A DNA stretch of 22,533 nucleotides, from IMG/VR virus record IMGVR_UViG_3300043775_000619, positions 1 to 22,533 of that record. One strand, given 5' to 3'. The notes under the pieces were generated by a model, which saw nothing but the letters and a program-made list of their open reading frames with translations, was not told where the DNA came from and made no database searches. Shown one piece after another: positions 17,980 to 22,533 of the stretch. Every line of letters starts with the position of its first letter. The stretch's first letter is position 1. Made by a program: the position numbers and the translations under genes. The stretch is from a virus.

Positions 17980-18589
17980 TGTATACAAAAAGCTTATGGA
18001 TGCTAGAATCCAGCTACAAAATACCAAGCTTAACAAGTCTGGTCATAACAAGTTTGCTGGCTATAAATACTTTGAACTTGGTGACTTTTTACCTTCAATC
18101 AACACAATCTTTTGGAACTTAGGTTTGTGTGGCACAGTTAGCTTTACAGCAGACCTAGCGACACTAACAATTACCGACATAGATGATGGCTCACAGATAG
18201 TTATCACCAGCCCTATGGGTAGCGCAGCGTTAAAAGGTTGCCACGAAGTGCAGAATGTGGGTGCTGTTGAAACATACCAGCGTAGATACTTGTGGGTTTC
18301 AGCGATGGAAATTGTGGAGCATGATGTATTAGACGCTGTCACAGGAACGGACACAGGCACACCAGCAAAAAAGCCTGAACTTGAGCTAAAGCAACCAGAG
18401 TTTAGCAAAGAGGAAATGGATATACTGCATGAGTTAGCTGATTCGTTTACAGCGTTTGTAGCTGACGGCAATCCACAAGAGGCTAAAGTAACATGGGACT
18501 CACTAGACAATGACCAAAAGTTAGTCTTGTGGGGCTTATTAGATAGCAAGACACGGTCAACATTTAAGAAATATCAAAAAGGGAACTAA
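17972..18589 (+). CDS. erf: Erf-family single-strand annealing recombinase
   Basis: The 205-residue protein has the ERF pattern: 'V-Y-K-K-L-M-D-A-R' (4-12), 'K-S-G-H-N-K-F-A-G-Y-K-Y-F' (22-34), 'I-N-T-I-F-W-N-L-G-L' (43-52), and the most conserved block near 93-108 (NVGAVETYQRRYLWVSAMEI). The C-terminal 70 residues are acidic and variable. Erf anneals homologous single strands for phage recombination and circularisation. It is followed one base later by an SSB-like gene, the usual partner, and ninB on the other strand may assist. All landmarks are present and the length is normal. Confidence 0.9.
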   Translation: MSNVYKKLMDARIQLQNTKLNKSGHNKFAGYKYFELGDFLPSINTIFWNLGLCGTVSFTADLATLTITDIDDGSQIVITSPMGSAALKGCHEVQNVGAVETYQRRYLWVSAMEIVEHDVLDAVTGTDTGTPAKKPELELKQPEFSKEEMDILHELADSFTAFVADGNPQEAKVTWDSLDNDQKLVLWGLLDSKTRSTFKKYQKGN

Positions 18590-18590
18590 C

Positions 18591-18833
18591 ATGGCACAAT
18601 ACGAACAACGAGATAACAGCGGCAGTCTTTTTAAAAACAACCGCAAAGAAAAAGATAATCACCCTGATTACACTGGTAATTGCATGATTAACGGGAAAGA
18701 AATGCGTATGTCAGCCTGGTTAAAAGAAGGCAAAGCTGGCAAGTTCTTTAGCTTCTCATTTAGTGAGCCGTATGTTAGTGAGCCAGTTCAATCTAACAAA
18801 CCTGAAGACATCGAAAGTGACATTCCATTTTAA
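18591..18833 (+). CDS. SSB-like/DUF736-like protein with SSB-type acidic tail
   Basis: The 80-residue product MAQYEQRDNSGSLFKNNRKE has the small phage pattern 'G-S-L-F-K-N-x-R-K-E-x-D-x-H-P-D-Y-T-G' followed by 'N-G-K-E-M-R-M-S-A-W' and 'G-K-F-F-S-F-S-F'. This suggests a compact beta barrel as in DUF736-like proteins. The C-terminus ends EDIESDIPF, the same D-I-P-F tip that bacterial SSB uses to recruit partners. It lies one base after erf. I infer a single-strand DNA-binding or adaptor role; a full OB fold cannot be shown by eye. Confidence 0.7.
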   Translation: MAQYEQRDNSGSLFKNNRKEKDNHPDYTGNCMINGKEMRMSAWLKEGKAGKFFSFSFSEPYVSEPVQSNKPEDIESDIPF

Positions 18834-18836
18834 GAA

Positions 18837-18852
18837 AAGGGCGAAAGCCCTT
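18837..18852 (+). other. GAAA-tetraloop hairpin between genes
   Basis: AAGGGC-GAAA-GCCCTT is a perfect 6-bp stem with a GNRA loop, immediately after the SSB-like stop and 3 bases before the AGGAGG ribosome-binding site of the next gene. There is no T-run, so it is an mRNA hairpin and not a full terminator. Confidence 0.6.
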
Positions 18853-18864
18853 CTAGGAGGCAAT

Positions 18865-19050
18865 ATGTTAAATATCTTACCGTATTATCCATCAGTAGGC
18901 ATGATTAATGATTTAAGGCTACTTTCACCACCTCCAGAAGGGGTCGTAGAGGCTCGTAGAGAGGCCGTAGAGCGATTAAAAATAGAACTTGATACAAAGT
19001 ATCGTCTACATCCACAAAACTTCGTTAAACGGGCTAAAACAACATTATGA
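18865..19050 (+). CDS. Hypothetical protein, 61 residues
   Basis: The start was chosen at ATG 18865 because TAGGAGG lies 6 bases upstream; the longer frame from 18763 would overlap the SSB-like gene. The product MLNILPYYPSVGMINDLRLL contains 'S-P-P-P-E-G-V-V-E-A-R-R-E-A-V-E-R-L-K' and a basic C-terminus. It is partly helical with no known family. Its stop overlaps the next ATG by 4 bases. Confidence 0.6.
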   Translation: MLNILPYYPSVGMINDLRLLSPPPEGVVEARREAVERLKIELDTKYRLHPQNFVKRAKTTL

Positions 19051-19268
19051 AAATACAATTAGACTTTACCGACCACGATAATTTGCTACTAGACATTCGT
19101 GAAGCTTTGTTTATAACTTTGCTTAAAGCTGAATTAATGGACAGCGAGATGAGTTTAGAAAGGTCTTACCATAAAGATGACAAAGCTATGTTTAAGGCAA
19201 ACATCAAAGCTTGTAAAGTTTTGTTGACTTACTACACAGCGGAGGTAGACCCTGAATGGAAAAGCTAG
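19047..19268 (+). CDS. Hypothetical helical protein, 73 residues
   Basis: This is a soluble protein, mostly helical (DIREALFITLLKAELMDSEM, then DKAMFKANIKACKVLLTYYT), starting MKIQLDFTDHDN. The ATG overlaps the previous stop as ATGA. No enzyme motif is seen. Its last 13 bases overlap the following small gene. It looks like a typical early phage accessory gene. Confidence 0.6.
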   Translation: MKIQLDFTDHDNLLLDIREALFITLLKAELMDSEMSLERSYHKDDKAMFKANIKACKVLLTYYTAEVDPEWKS

Positions 19269-19426
19269 ACGAAAAGAATGTAGAGAGTTTTGGCGAAGCT
19301 GTGCGTAGAATAGTCTTGAGTGTGCCTAATACGACAAACAGTAACTTAGGCCAGTTGATTGAGAATATCTACCTACGGTTTCAAGGGGAAGCGGAACGAG
19401 ATGCTAGGGAGGCTAGAAACAAATGA
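19256..19426 (+). CDS. Hypothetical protein, 56 residues
   Basis: The ATG at 19256 is preceded by GCGGAGGTAGACCCTGA, a strong GGAGG about 10 bases away. The frame encodes MEKLDEKNVESFGEAVRRIV, then 'L-G-Q-L-I-E-N-I-Y-L-R-F-Q' and a charged helical tail ending EARNK. It overlaps both neighbours slightly (13 bases before, 4 bases after), which matches operon style. It has no recognised family. Confidence 0.6.
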   Translation: MEKLDEKNVESFGEAVRRIVLSVPNTTNSNLGQLIENIYLRFQGEAERDAREARNK

Positions 19427-19641
19427 TTATTAATGTAAAACACATAAAAGAAAACGATGATGGCAGTGCTATCTGTGAAATAGACATGGATGACGATGCT
19501 AAACGATGGTTAATTGAGCGAGGCTTTATTGCTGTGCTAACAGAGGCTTTAAAGAAAGACCCAGCCTGGTGGACTGAAGAGGACGAGAAACGCATGGACA
19601 TAGTGGGTGCTAATGGCCCTACAGGAGAACACTATGAGTGA
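19423..19641 (+). CDS. Hypothetical acidic protein, 72 residues
   Basis: This acidic protein contains 'I-D-M-D-D-D-A-K-R-W-L-I-E-R-G-F' (19-34) and 'K-D-P-A-W-W-T-E-E-D-E-K-R' (45-57). The ATG overlaps the previous stop as ATGA, with AGGGAGG a few bases further upstream. It is soluble and has no catalytic motif that I can name. Its end overlaps the DUF3310 gene by 8 bases. Confidence 0.6.
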   Translation: MIINVKHIKENDDGSAICEIDMDDDAKRWLIERGFIAVLTEALKKDPAWWTEEDEKRMDIVGANGPTGEHYE

Positions 19642-19903
19642 TGGTATGTCAGAGCAAGCATGGGAAGAGTCTATGGAGCAAGTAGACGCTCTAATGAAAC
19701 AGGTGGGTGGCAATCACTACGCTAGTATGGCCATACAGCCAGTAGAGTTTATAGTGGCTAATAACCTAACTTTTCTTGAGGGGAATGTGGTTAAGTATAT
19801 ATCCAGGCATCATGCTAAAAACGGTGCTGACGATGTAAAAAAAGCTATACACTATTGTGAATTAATCTTACGGACGGTATACGATGTTACAAACGATAGC
19901 TGA
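19634..19903 (+). CDS. DUF3310 (SaV-like) protein
   Basis: The start was chosen at ATG 19634 (CAGGAGAACACT upstream); an earlier in-frame ATG at 19607 lacks a ribosome-binding site. Of 89 residues, 24-60 carry the DUF3310 signature: 'V-G-G-N-H-Y', 'I-Q-P-V-E-F-I', 'F-L-E-G-N-V-V-K-Y-I-S-R', then 'D-D-V-K-K-A-I-H-Y'. The family is widespread in phages and has been suggested to be nucleotide-kinase-like; I regard the function as unsettled. It is near the end of the early operon. Confidence 0.88.
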   Translation: MSDGMSEQAWEESMEQVDALMKQVGGNHYASMAIQPVEFIVANNLTFLEGNVVKYISRHHAKNGADDVKKAIHYCELILRTVYDVTNDS

Positions 19904-19985
19904 ATATGTCCTATGCTACAGCACAGCATTTGGATTGGGAATGATTTGCGGAGCGTTTATTGTTTATAAAACAAGTAAGGCGTAG
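19884..19985 (+). CDS. Small membrane peptide, 33 residues
   Basis: An ATG at 19884 overlaps the end of the DUF3310 gene and encodes MLQTIAEYVLCYSTAFGLGM, then 'I-C-G-A-F-I-V-Y-K-T-S-K-A'. One hydrophobic helix with a basic C-terminus is evident. The ribosome-binding site is weak (GGACGG). It is the last plausible gene of the plus operon. It could be chance, as the only evidence is the clean membrane pattern and position. Confidence 0.45.
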   Translation: MLQTIAEYVLCYSTAFGLGMICGAFIVYKTSKA

Positions 19986-19996
19986 ATTTGGTAGTT

Positions 19997-20008
19997 GTTA
20001 CATGTAAC
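19997..20008. promoter_or_regulatory. 12-bp perfect palindrome after plus operon
   Basis: GTTACATGTAAC is perfectly self-complementary. It lies 11 bases after the last plus-strand gene. It may be a protein site or part of the 3' RNA structure. Confidence 0.35.
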
Positions 20009-20013
20009 GCAGA

Positions 20014-20057
20014 AAGCCGAAAAACTCGCTACTTACTACATCCTCTAATGTCGGCTT
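20014..20057 (+). other. Long-loop hairpin at end of plus operon
   Basis: AAGCCGA (20014-20020) and TCGGCTT (20051-20057) pair over 7 bp around a 30-base loop. A T-run occurs only later (20075-20080), so this is at best a weak or rho-assisted end of transcription. Confidence 0.3.
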
Positions 20058-20080
20058 AACCGCCTATATATTACTTTTTT

Positions 20081-20112
20081 CGACTTTATTGTATAACTTT
20101 GAATAAAAGTCG
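20081..20112. other. Hairpin in convergent zone
   Basis: CGACTTTATT pairs with AATAAAAGTCG with one bulged A around an 11-base loop, between the plus operon and the pqqA-like gene. Its T-run precedes it on the plus strand and is A on the minus strand, so it lacks the canonical terminator order on both strands. Confidence 0.35.
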
Positions 20113-20125
20113 CAACTATCTTATA

Positions 20126-20200
20126 TTACTTGTTCATTACATACATAGTAACCTCAAATCCGAATCTCATTTCGTGTGCTACTGGTTTAGTCCAAGCCAT
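20126..20200 (-). CDS. pqqA: PqqA-like PQQ precursor peptide, 24 residues
   Basis: On the minus strand an AGGAGA ribosome-binding site lies 7 bases before an ATG at 20200 that opens a 24-codon frame: MAWTKPVAHEMR (1-12), then FGFEVTMYVMNK (13-24). This matches PqqA, the ribosomal precursor of pyrroloquinoline quinone: 'W-T-K-P' at 3-6, 'R-F-G-F-E-V-T-M-Y' at 12-20, and Glu16 and Tyr20, the two residues that PqqE cross-links while PqqD holds the peptide. Length and numbering equal the classical 24-residue Acinetobacter form. None of the other pqq genes is present, so the product would feed the host pathway. It is a moron between the lysis cassette and the convergent early operon. The high-information match over nearly its whole length makes chance unlikely. 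Confidence 0.9.
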   Translation of the reverse strand: MAWTKPVAHEMRFGFEVTMYVMNK

Positions 20201-20201
20201 A

Positions 20202-20251
20202 ATGTATCTCCTAATTTACAAAGCATACGAAATGTATACTGTAAGATACAT
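20202..20251 (-). promoter_or_regulatory. Competing inverted repeats in pqqA leader
   Basis: On the minus-strand RNA, AUGUAUCU (20251-20244) is complementary to AGAUACAU (20209-20202), which overlaps the pqqA ribosome-binding site. The same upstream arm can instead pair locally with AUACAU (20237-20232). The two folds exclude each other, one hiding and one freeing the ribosome-binding site. No convincing promoter is visible between 20201 and 20316; the best is TTGCAT-17-TGTAAA near 20295-20267. Confidence 0.4.
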
Positions 20252-20316
20252 AGTAACAGAATTAGGTTTTTTACACATTGGTGGAACTATTAATGCAAGC
20301 TAGTGAAAAGCACTAA

Positions 20317-20520
20317 TTAGCGTCTTTCCAATTCAAGTATATATTTACCAAGCTTTGCTGTGTCCTCTTTACTTAAACACATACCGCCATCAACTTTTTG
20401 GATGTTGAGGGTCGGTTTGAGGGGATACGGCTTTGGCATGGTAGTCGTGCAAGCTATCAAAGTGCTGCTCAAACCAATCAGCAGGAGCTGCCTCAATTTG
20501 CTCACTCTCTTGTTGCACAT
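20317..20520 (-). CDS. Rz1-like outer-membrane spanin lipoprotein
   Basis: The start was chosen at ATG 20520 (AAGGAGCAGAAAG upstream). The 67-residue product MCNKRVSKLRQLLLIGLSST ends its signal with LIAC, a lipobox with Cys24, then a Pro-rich linker 'T-T-T-M-P-K-P-Y-P-L-K-P' and a charged helical C-terminus. This is the usual o-spanin form, anchored in the outer membrane and acting with an i-spanin in the last step of lysis. It overlaps the i-spanin candidate in another frame, the classical Rz/Rz1 arrangement. It implies a Gram-negative host. Confidence 0.82.
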   Translation of the reverse strand: MCNKRVSKLRQLLLIGLSSTLIACTTTMPKPYPLKPTLNIQKVDGGMCLSKEDTAKLGKYILELERR

Positions 20521-20596
20521 CTTTCTGCTCCTTTTTAGCTGCCCACTCTTGGTATAGAGCAAGCAGCCTATCTATGATTGCTAACAGGTATTTCAT
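20390..20596 (-). CDS. Candidate i-spanin-like protein overlapping Rz1
   Basis: The 68-residue protein starts MKYLLAIIDRLLALYQEWAA, continues with a charged coiled-coil-like segment KKEQKDVQQESEQIE and a 'D-W-F-E-Q-H-F-D' block. Its ATG overlaps the holin stop (ATGA). The position between holin and o-spanin in an overlapping frame fits an inner-membrane spanin. However, the N-terminal hydrophobic stretch is short and contains Asp and Arg, and the periplasmic part is brief, so the function is uncertain. Confidence 0.55.
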   Translation of the reverse strand: MKYLLAIIDRLLALYQEWAAKKEQKDVQQESEQIEAAPADWFEQHFDSLHDYHAKAVSPQTDPQHPKS

Positions 20597-20760
20597 TTGT
20601 CTGCTGTAAACACGCCAATAGCGCCTATAACGCTTAAACCGAGTGCGACAATAGCTTCACCTTGCTCTGGTGATAAAGTCAAGCCTACGGCTGTTAAAAG
20701 GGCTACTAGACCCCTCCATGTAGATGATTCTTTGCCACGAGCTAATAAAAATGCTTTCAT
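20593..20760 (-). CDS. Small holin
   Basis: ATG 20760 with AAGGAG 5 bases upstream encodes 55 residues: MKAFLLARGKESSTWRGLVA, 'L-L-T-A-V-G-L-T-L-S-P-E-Q', and 'A-I-V-A-L-G-L-S-V-I-G-A-I-G-V-F'. Two hydrophobic segments (about 17-30 and 36-51) are joined by a short polar turn. The motif 'G-K-E-S-S-T-W-R-G' with 'S-P-E-Q' is a familiar phage holin form. It lies 2 bases after the endolysin gene. It would open the inner membrane to release the endolysin. Confidence 0.85.
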   Translation of the reverse strand: MKAFLLARGKESSTWRGLVALLTAVGLTLSPEQGEAIVALGLSVIGAIGVFTADK

Positions 20761-20762
20761 AA

Positions 20763-21200
20763 CTACTCCTTAAAAGGTTTGTAAGATGGTTTGCCATTTA
20801 TAAAGGTTGCCGTTAAGAATTGCTGACGCATTTTAGGGTCAAACGATACATGAACCCAAGCGCCTTCTTCAATTACTTGGTCTACTTTAATGCCAGACTT
20901 GTGTAATGCTTTAACGACATCAATAGGCTTGCCAAACCCAGCGCAAGTAAAATCAGCAGCTAGACCGTCCATGTGAGCAGAGTTTACAGAACCGCCTATC
21001 TTGCGATTAAGCTCCATGCAACGAAAGGCAGAGCTAATGCGTAATGGATGGCCTAAGAATGTGCGTATTTTCTCAAGGTTGTCAGCTAGTGTTTTAAGGT
21101 TGTTTTTAACTGCTTGAGATGGGTTGTTGTTGATGTTACTGCGAACTGCTGTTTGTGAGAAGGTTAGCTCCTCAAGCGTAAAATGCTCGCTCAACTTCAT
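20763..21200 (-). CDS. Endolysin, peptidase M15 family
   Basis: The 145-residue protein has the M15/D-Ala-D-Ala carboxypeptidase-like zinc site: 'S-S-A-F-R-C' (56-61), SAHMDGLAADF (74-84, giving His76 and Asp83), and 'W-V-H-V-S' (115-119, His117). The N-terminus 'L-S-E-H-F-T-L-E-E-L-T' is the usual opening for phage members. It would cut peptide cross-bridges of the host wall. No signal peptide is present, so it needs the holin encoded next to it. The ATG overlaps the previous stop as ATGA. Confidence 0.92.
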   Translation of the reverse strand: MKLSEHFTLEELTFSQTAVRSNINNNPSQAVKNNLKTLADNLEKIRTFLGHPLRISSAFRCMELNRKIGGSVNSAHMDGLAADFTCAGFGKPIDVVKALHKSGIKVDQVIEEGAWVHVSFDPKMRQQFLTATFINGKPSYKPFKE

Positions 21201-21559
21201 TTAAGGTTTTCCAACTTGTAGATAAGGCTTAAGAACTCACCGATTACCTCGTCCACGATATTCTGTAACGCAGAATCATCTTTAGGTATGCACTTGTAAC
21301 GATTCTTCTCAACATAGGCTAGTTTCTCAGCTATGCAGTAGATAGGCTCTTTATACTTCTCTTCTTCGGTCAGTATAGGTATTTCTTTAATAATCCCATG
21401 ACGGCCTTGATAAGCTTCTGTTAGTTTGTCAGCCAACCCTGCTATGTCTTCATAGAAGTGGCCTAATGCTTTGTGTTGAGAATAGCTTTTAGTGCGTAGA
21501 TGTTCTCTGTGTGCTACATCACGGGCTAAAAACAATGTTGCTATAAATTCACCAATCAT
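21197..21559 (-). CDS. DUF5856-like helical protein
   Basis: The 120-residue all-helical protein begins MIGEFIATLFLARDVAHREH, then 'K-S-Y-S-Q-H-K-A-L-G-H-F-Y' and 'D-K-L-T-E-A-Y-Q-G-R-H-G', ending 'Q-N-I-V-D-E-V-I-G-E-F-L-S-L-I-Y-K-L'. The arrangement of His and Glu on helices recalls DUF5856, a phage family with a ferritin/Dps-like helical pattern. Function is not established; metal or DNA binding is speculative. It overlaps both neighbours (ATGA) in the lysis operon. Confidence 0.7.
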   Translation of the reverse strand: MIGEFIATLFLARDVAHREHLRTKSYSQHKALGHFYEDIAGLADKLTEAYQGRHGIIKEIPILTEEEKYKEPIYCIAEKLAYVEKNRYKCIPKDDSALQNIVDEVIGEFLSLIYKLENLK

Positions 21560-21696
21560 ATCTCATCCTCAATATCAATAATTCCAATTAAATCTTCATC
21601 GTATACATTACACTCATGGCAGACATGAAAGTCTATGTCAGCATCGTCTATCTCGTAAGGCTCACCGCAACACTCACATAGCTTAATCTGTTTCAT
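21556..21696 (-). CDS. Small zinc-ribbon protein, 46 residues
   Basis: The frame MKQIKLCECCGEPYEIDDAD contains Cys7/Cys9/Cys10 and a second pair in 'H-V-C-H-E-C-N' (Cys26, Cys29), a CxxC-x15-CxxC zinc ribbon, followed by an acidic tail ending 'I-I-D-I-E-D-E-I'. It lies just after the terminator at 21708-21726, and its TGA overlaps the next ATG. No ribosome-binding site is obvious. Its function is unknown; it may be a small nucleic-acid- or protein-binding adaptor. Confidence 0.65.
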   Translation of the reverse strand: MKQIKLCECCGEPYEIDDADIDFHVCHECNVYDEDLIGIIDIEDEI

Positions 21697-21707
21697 ATTT
21701 TACCTAC

Positions 21708-21726
21708 AAAAAATGCCCCGAAGGGC
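21708..21726 (-). terminator. Intrinsic terminator after metallophosphoesterase
   Basis: On the minus strand GCCC-TTCG-GGGC is followed by A and six T (21713-21708). The UUCG loop makes the short stem stable. It overlaps the stop codon of the metallophosphoesterase gene and separates it from the lysis genes. Confidence 0.75.
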
Positions 21727-22526
21727 TAGGCATACTTACTCTTAAGGTATTTAAGTGTTAGTGGCAATTCGTCAAAACGGCCATCCTCTACATCGTATAA
21801 CATATAGCACCCACGAAAGTGATTGTTACCTTGAGCGCCTAAATAAGCCTCAGTATGCTCGTAACAGCTCCCACATATGATTGCGCTCATTTCCGTGCCA
21901 TCAGCTCTCATGCCATAAGCTACTTGCCGTCCTTGCATATGCCCAGCAAAACAACTCATGTGCTTTTTGGTCAATATAGCGGCAGCAGAACAAATAGGTC
22001 TGCCCATAGCACCCGATGTAAAGTAGTGAGCGTAAGCTATGCCGTCAATGACAATAACTTCTAAGAATGGTATAACTTCCCAATCTTGGTAAGGCAAGTC
22101 ATCAATGGAGATAAGGCCGTCTAGCTTCCTATCCTCGTTAATAGCACGATTAATACGGTCTTCATGGTTTCCAAGCGTTAGCACCATACGAGGTTTGTAT
22201 TGCTTTTGCTTAAAACTTTTGGCTTGATTGTTGTAGTCATATATAGGTTGTAGAAGAGCATCCATAGCCTCTCTAGCAGCCCAAATATCTTTTTGGTAGC
22301 TACGACCTTCAAATGACTTTTTACCCACATCATAAGAAGAAAGGGACTCCATATCAGCGAAGTCCCCTATACATATAATTACATCAGGCTTTTTGTCTAC
22401 AAGGTATTTACCTATGCAGGTTAGGAATGTAAAGTCATTCCCATCTTTAGCCTGGACATCAGGCAACACGAAGTGTGTCTTAGTGGGTTTTGTCAGGAAG
22501 CTCATAATATAGTTGTAAGTCCTCAT
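21726..22526 (-). CDS. Calcineurin-like metallophosphoesterase
   Basis: The motifs of a two-metal phosphoesterase occur in order: 'V-L-P-D-V-Q-A' (20-26), IGDFADMES (53-61), LTLGNHEDR (116-124) and AGHMQG (194-199). The family acts on phosphomonoesters or diesters of nucleotides or nucleic acids; phage members are common and their substrates mostly unknown. The best start is uncertain. ATG 22526 is only 7 bases from the window edge, while ATG 22505 (giving MSFLTKPTKTHF) would fit family length but has its GAGGA about 14 bases away. It is followed directly by an intrinsic terminator. Confidence 0.88.
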   Translation of the reverse strand: MRTYNYIMSFLTKPTKTHFVLPDVQAKDGNDFTFLTCIGKYLVDKKPDVIICIGDFADMESLSSYDVGKKSFEGRSYQKDIWAAREAMDALLQPIYDYNNQAKSFKQKQYKPRMVLTLGNHEDRINRAINEDRKLDGLISIDDLPYQDWEVIPFLEVIVIDGIAYAHYFTSGAMGRPICSAAAILTKKHMSCFAGHMQGRQVAYGMRADGTEMSAIICGSCYEHTEAYLGAQGNNHFRGCYMLYDVEDGRFDELPLTLKYLKSKYA

Positions 22527-22533
22527 CAGAGAA

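Noticed and set aside
18061-18549. Minus-strand 162-codon ORF opposite erf
   Set aside because: It is a shadow of the Erf gene, Ser/Cys-rich, with no ribosome-binding site and no neighbours on that strand.
20081-20112. Intrinsic terminator for the plus operon or pqqA
   Set aside because: The T-run precedes the stem on the plus strand and is an A-run after it on the minus strand, so the order is wrong for both directions.
19986-20125. tRNA or attachment site in the convergent zone
   Set aside because: No cloverleaf or CCA-like end could be built, and there is no integrase or repeated core in the window.
20099-20293. Plus-strand 64-codon ORF antisense to pqqA
   Set aside because: No ribosome-binding site, unnatural composition, and it is fully antisense to a well-supported gene.

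Overview
The window is a 22.5 kb piece of a double-stranded DNA tailed phage. It holds a terminase pair, a P22-type portal, a partial scaffold-like gene, tail fibres, a lysis cassette, a replication and recombination cluster and many small unknown genes packed end to end. No integrase, CI-type repressor, tRNA or host housekeeping gene is visible. The base composition is AT-rich. A phage-borne PqqA peptide (20126-20200, minus) points to a Gram-negative, PQQ-making host. Methylotrophic betaproteobacteria are one plausible guess; this is inference.

Layout. (1) 1-11452, minus strand, read right to left: ParB-like/adenine methyltransferase, small ORF, TerS-like, TerL, small protein, portal, large fibre, S74 fibre, GIY-YIG homing endonuclease, second fibre, four small genes and the start of a scaffold-like gene cut by the window edge. 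(2) 11453-11655: control region with a consensus promoter, a -10-like element just downstream, and an intrinsic terminator ahead of the structural genes. (3) 11656-16666, minus strand: replication and recombination operon (DUF4373-type initiator containing iterons, CHC2 zinc-finger protein, DnaB-like helicase, NinB-like, C5-methylase-like, winged helix, YbcO/DUF1364-like, RusA, and last a candidate Q-like antiterminator). (4) 16667-16920: divergent control region whose minus promoter copies the layout of the one at 11620. (5) 16921-19985, plus strand: early-type operon of small genes with an Erf recombinase, an SSB-like protein, a small excisionase-type HTH protein and a DUF3310 protein. (6) 19986-20316: convergent zone with hairpins and the pqqA-like moron. 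(7) 20317-22533, minus strand: metallophosphoesterase, terminator, zinc-ribbon protein, DUF5856-like protein, M15 endolysin, holin and overlapping spanins. No stretch longer than about 300 bases lacks a gene.

How the parts may work together. The two minus-strand operons start from look-alike control modules: promoter with a shared TTTGTGGTA at the spacer/-10 junction, a second -10-like hexamer exactly 11 bp downstream, a leader of about 95-105 nt, and a strong terminator. This is the logic of the lambda Q / pR' late switch. The candidate Q-like gene ends 8 bp before the late promoter's -35 box, in the lambda Q position. I infer that one antiterminator opens both operons, with positive feedback on its own. 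The terminated late leader also carries 12 nt complementary to the ribosome-binding site of the first plus-strand gene, so it could act as a small RNA on the early operon.

The two headline observations are the pqqA gene, which is too short for routine gene calling, and the paired antitermination-like modules. A third is a homing endonuclease sitting between two versions of a tail-fibre start.
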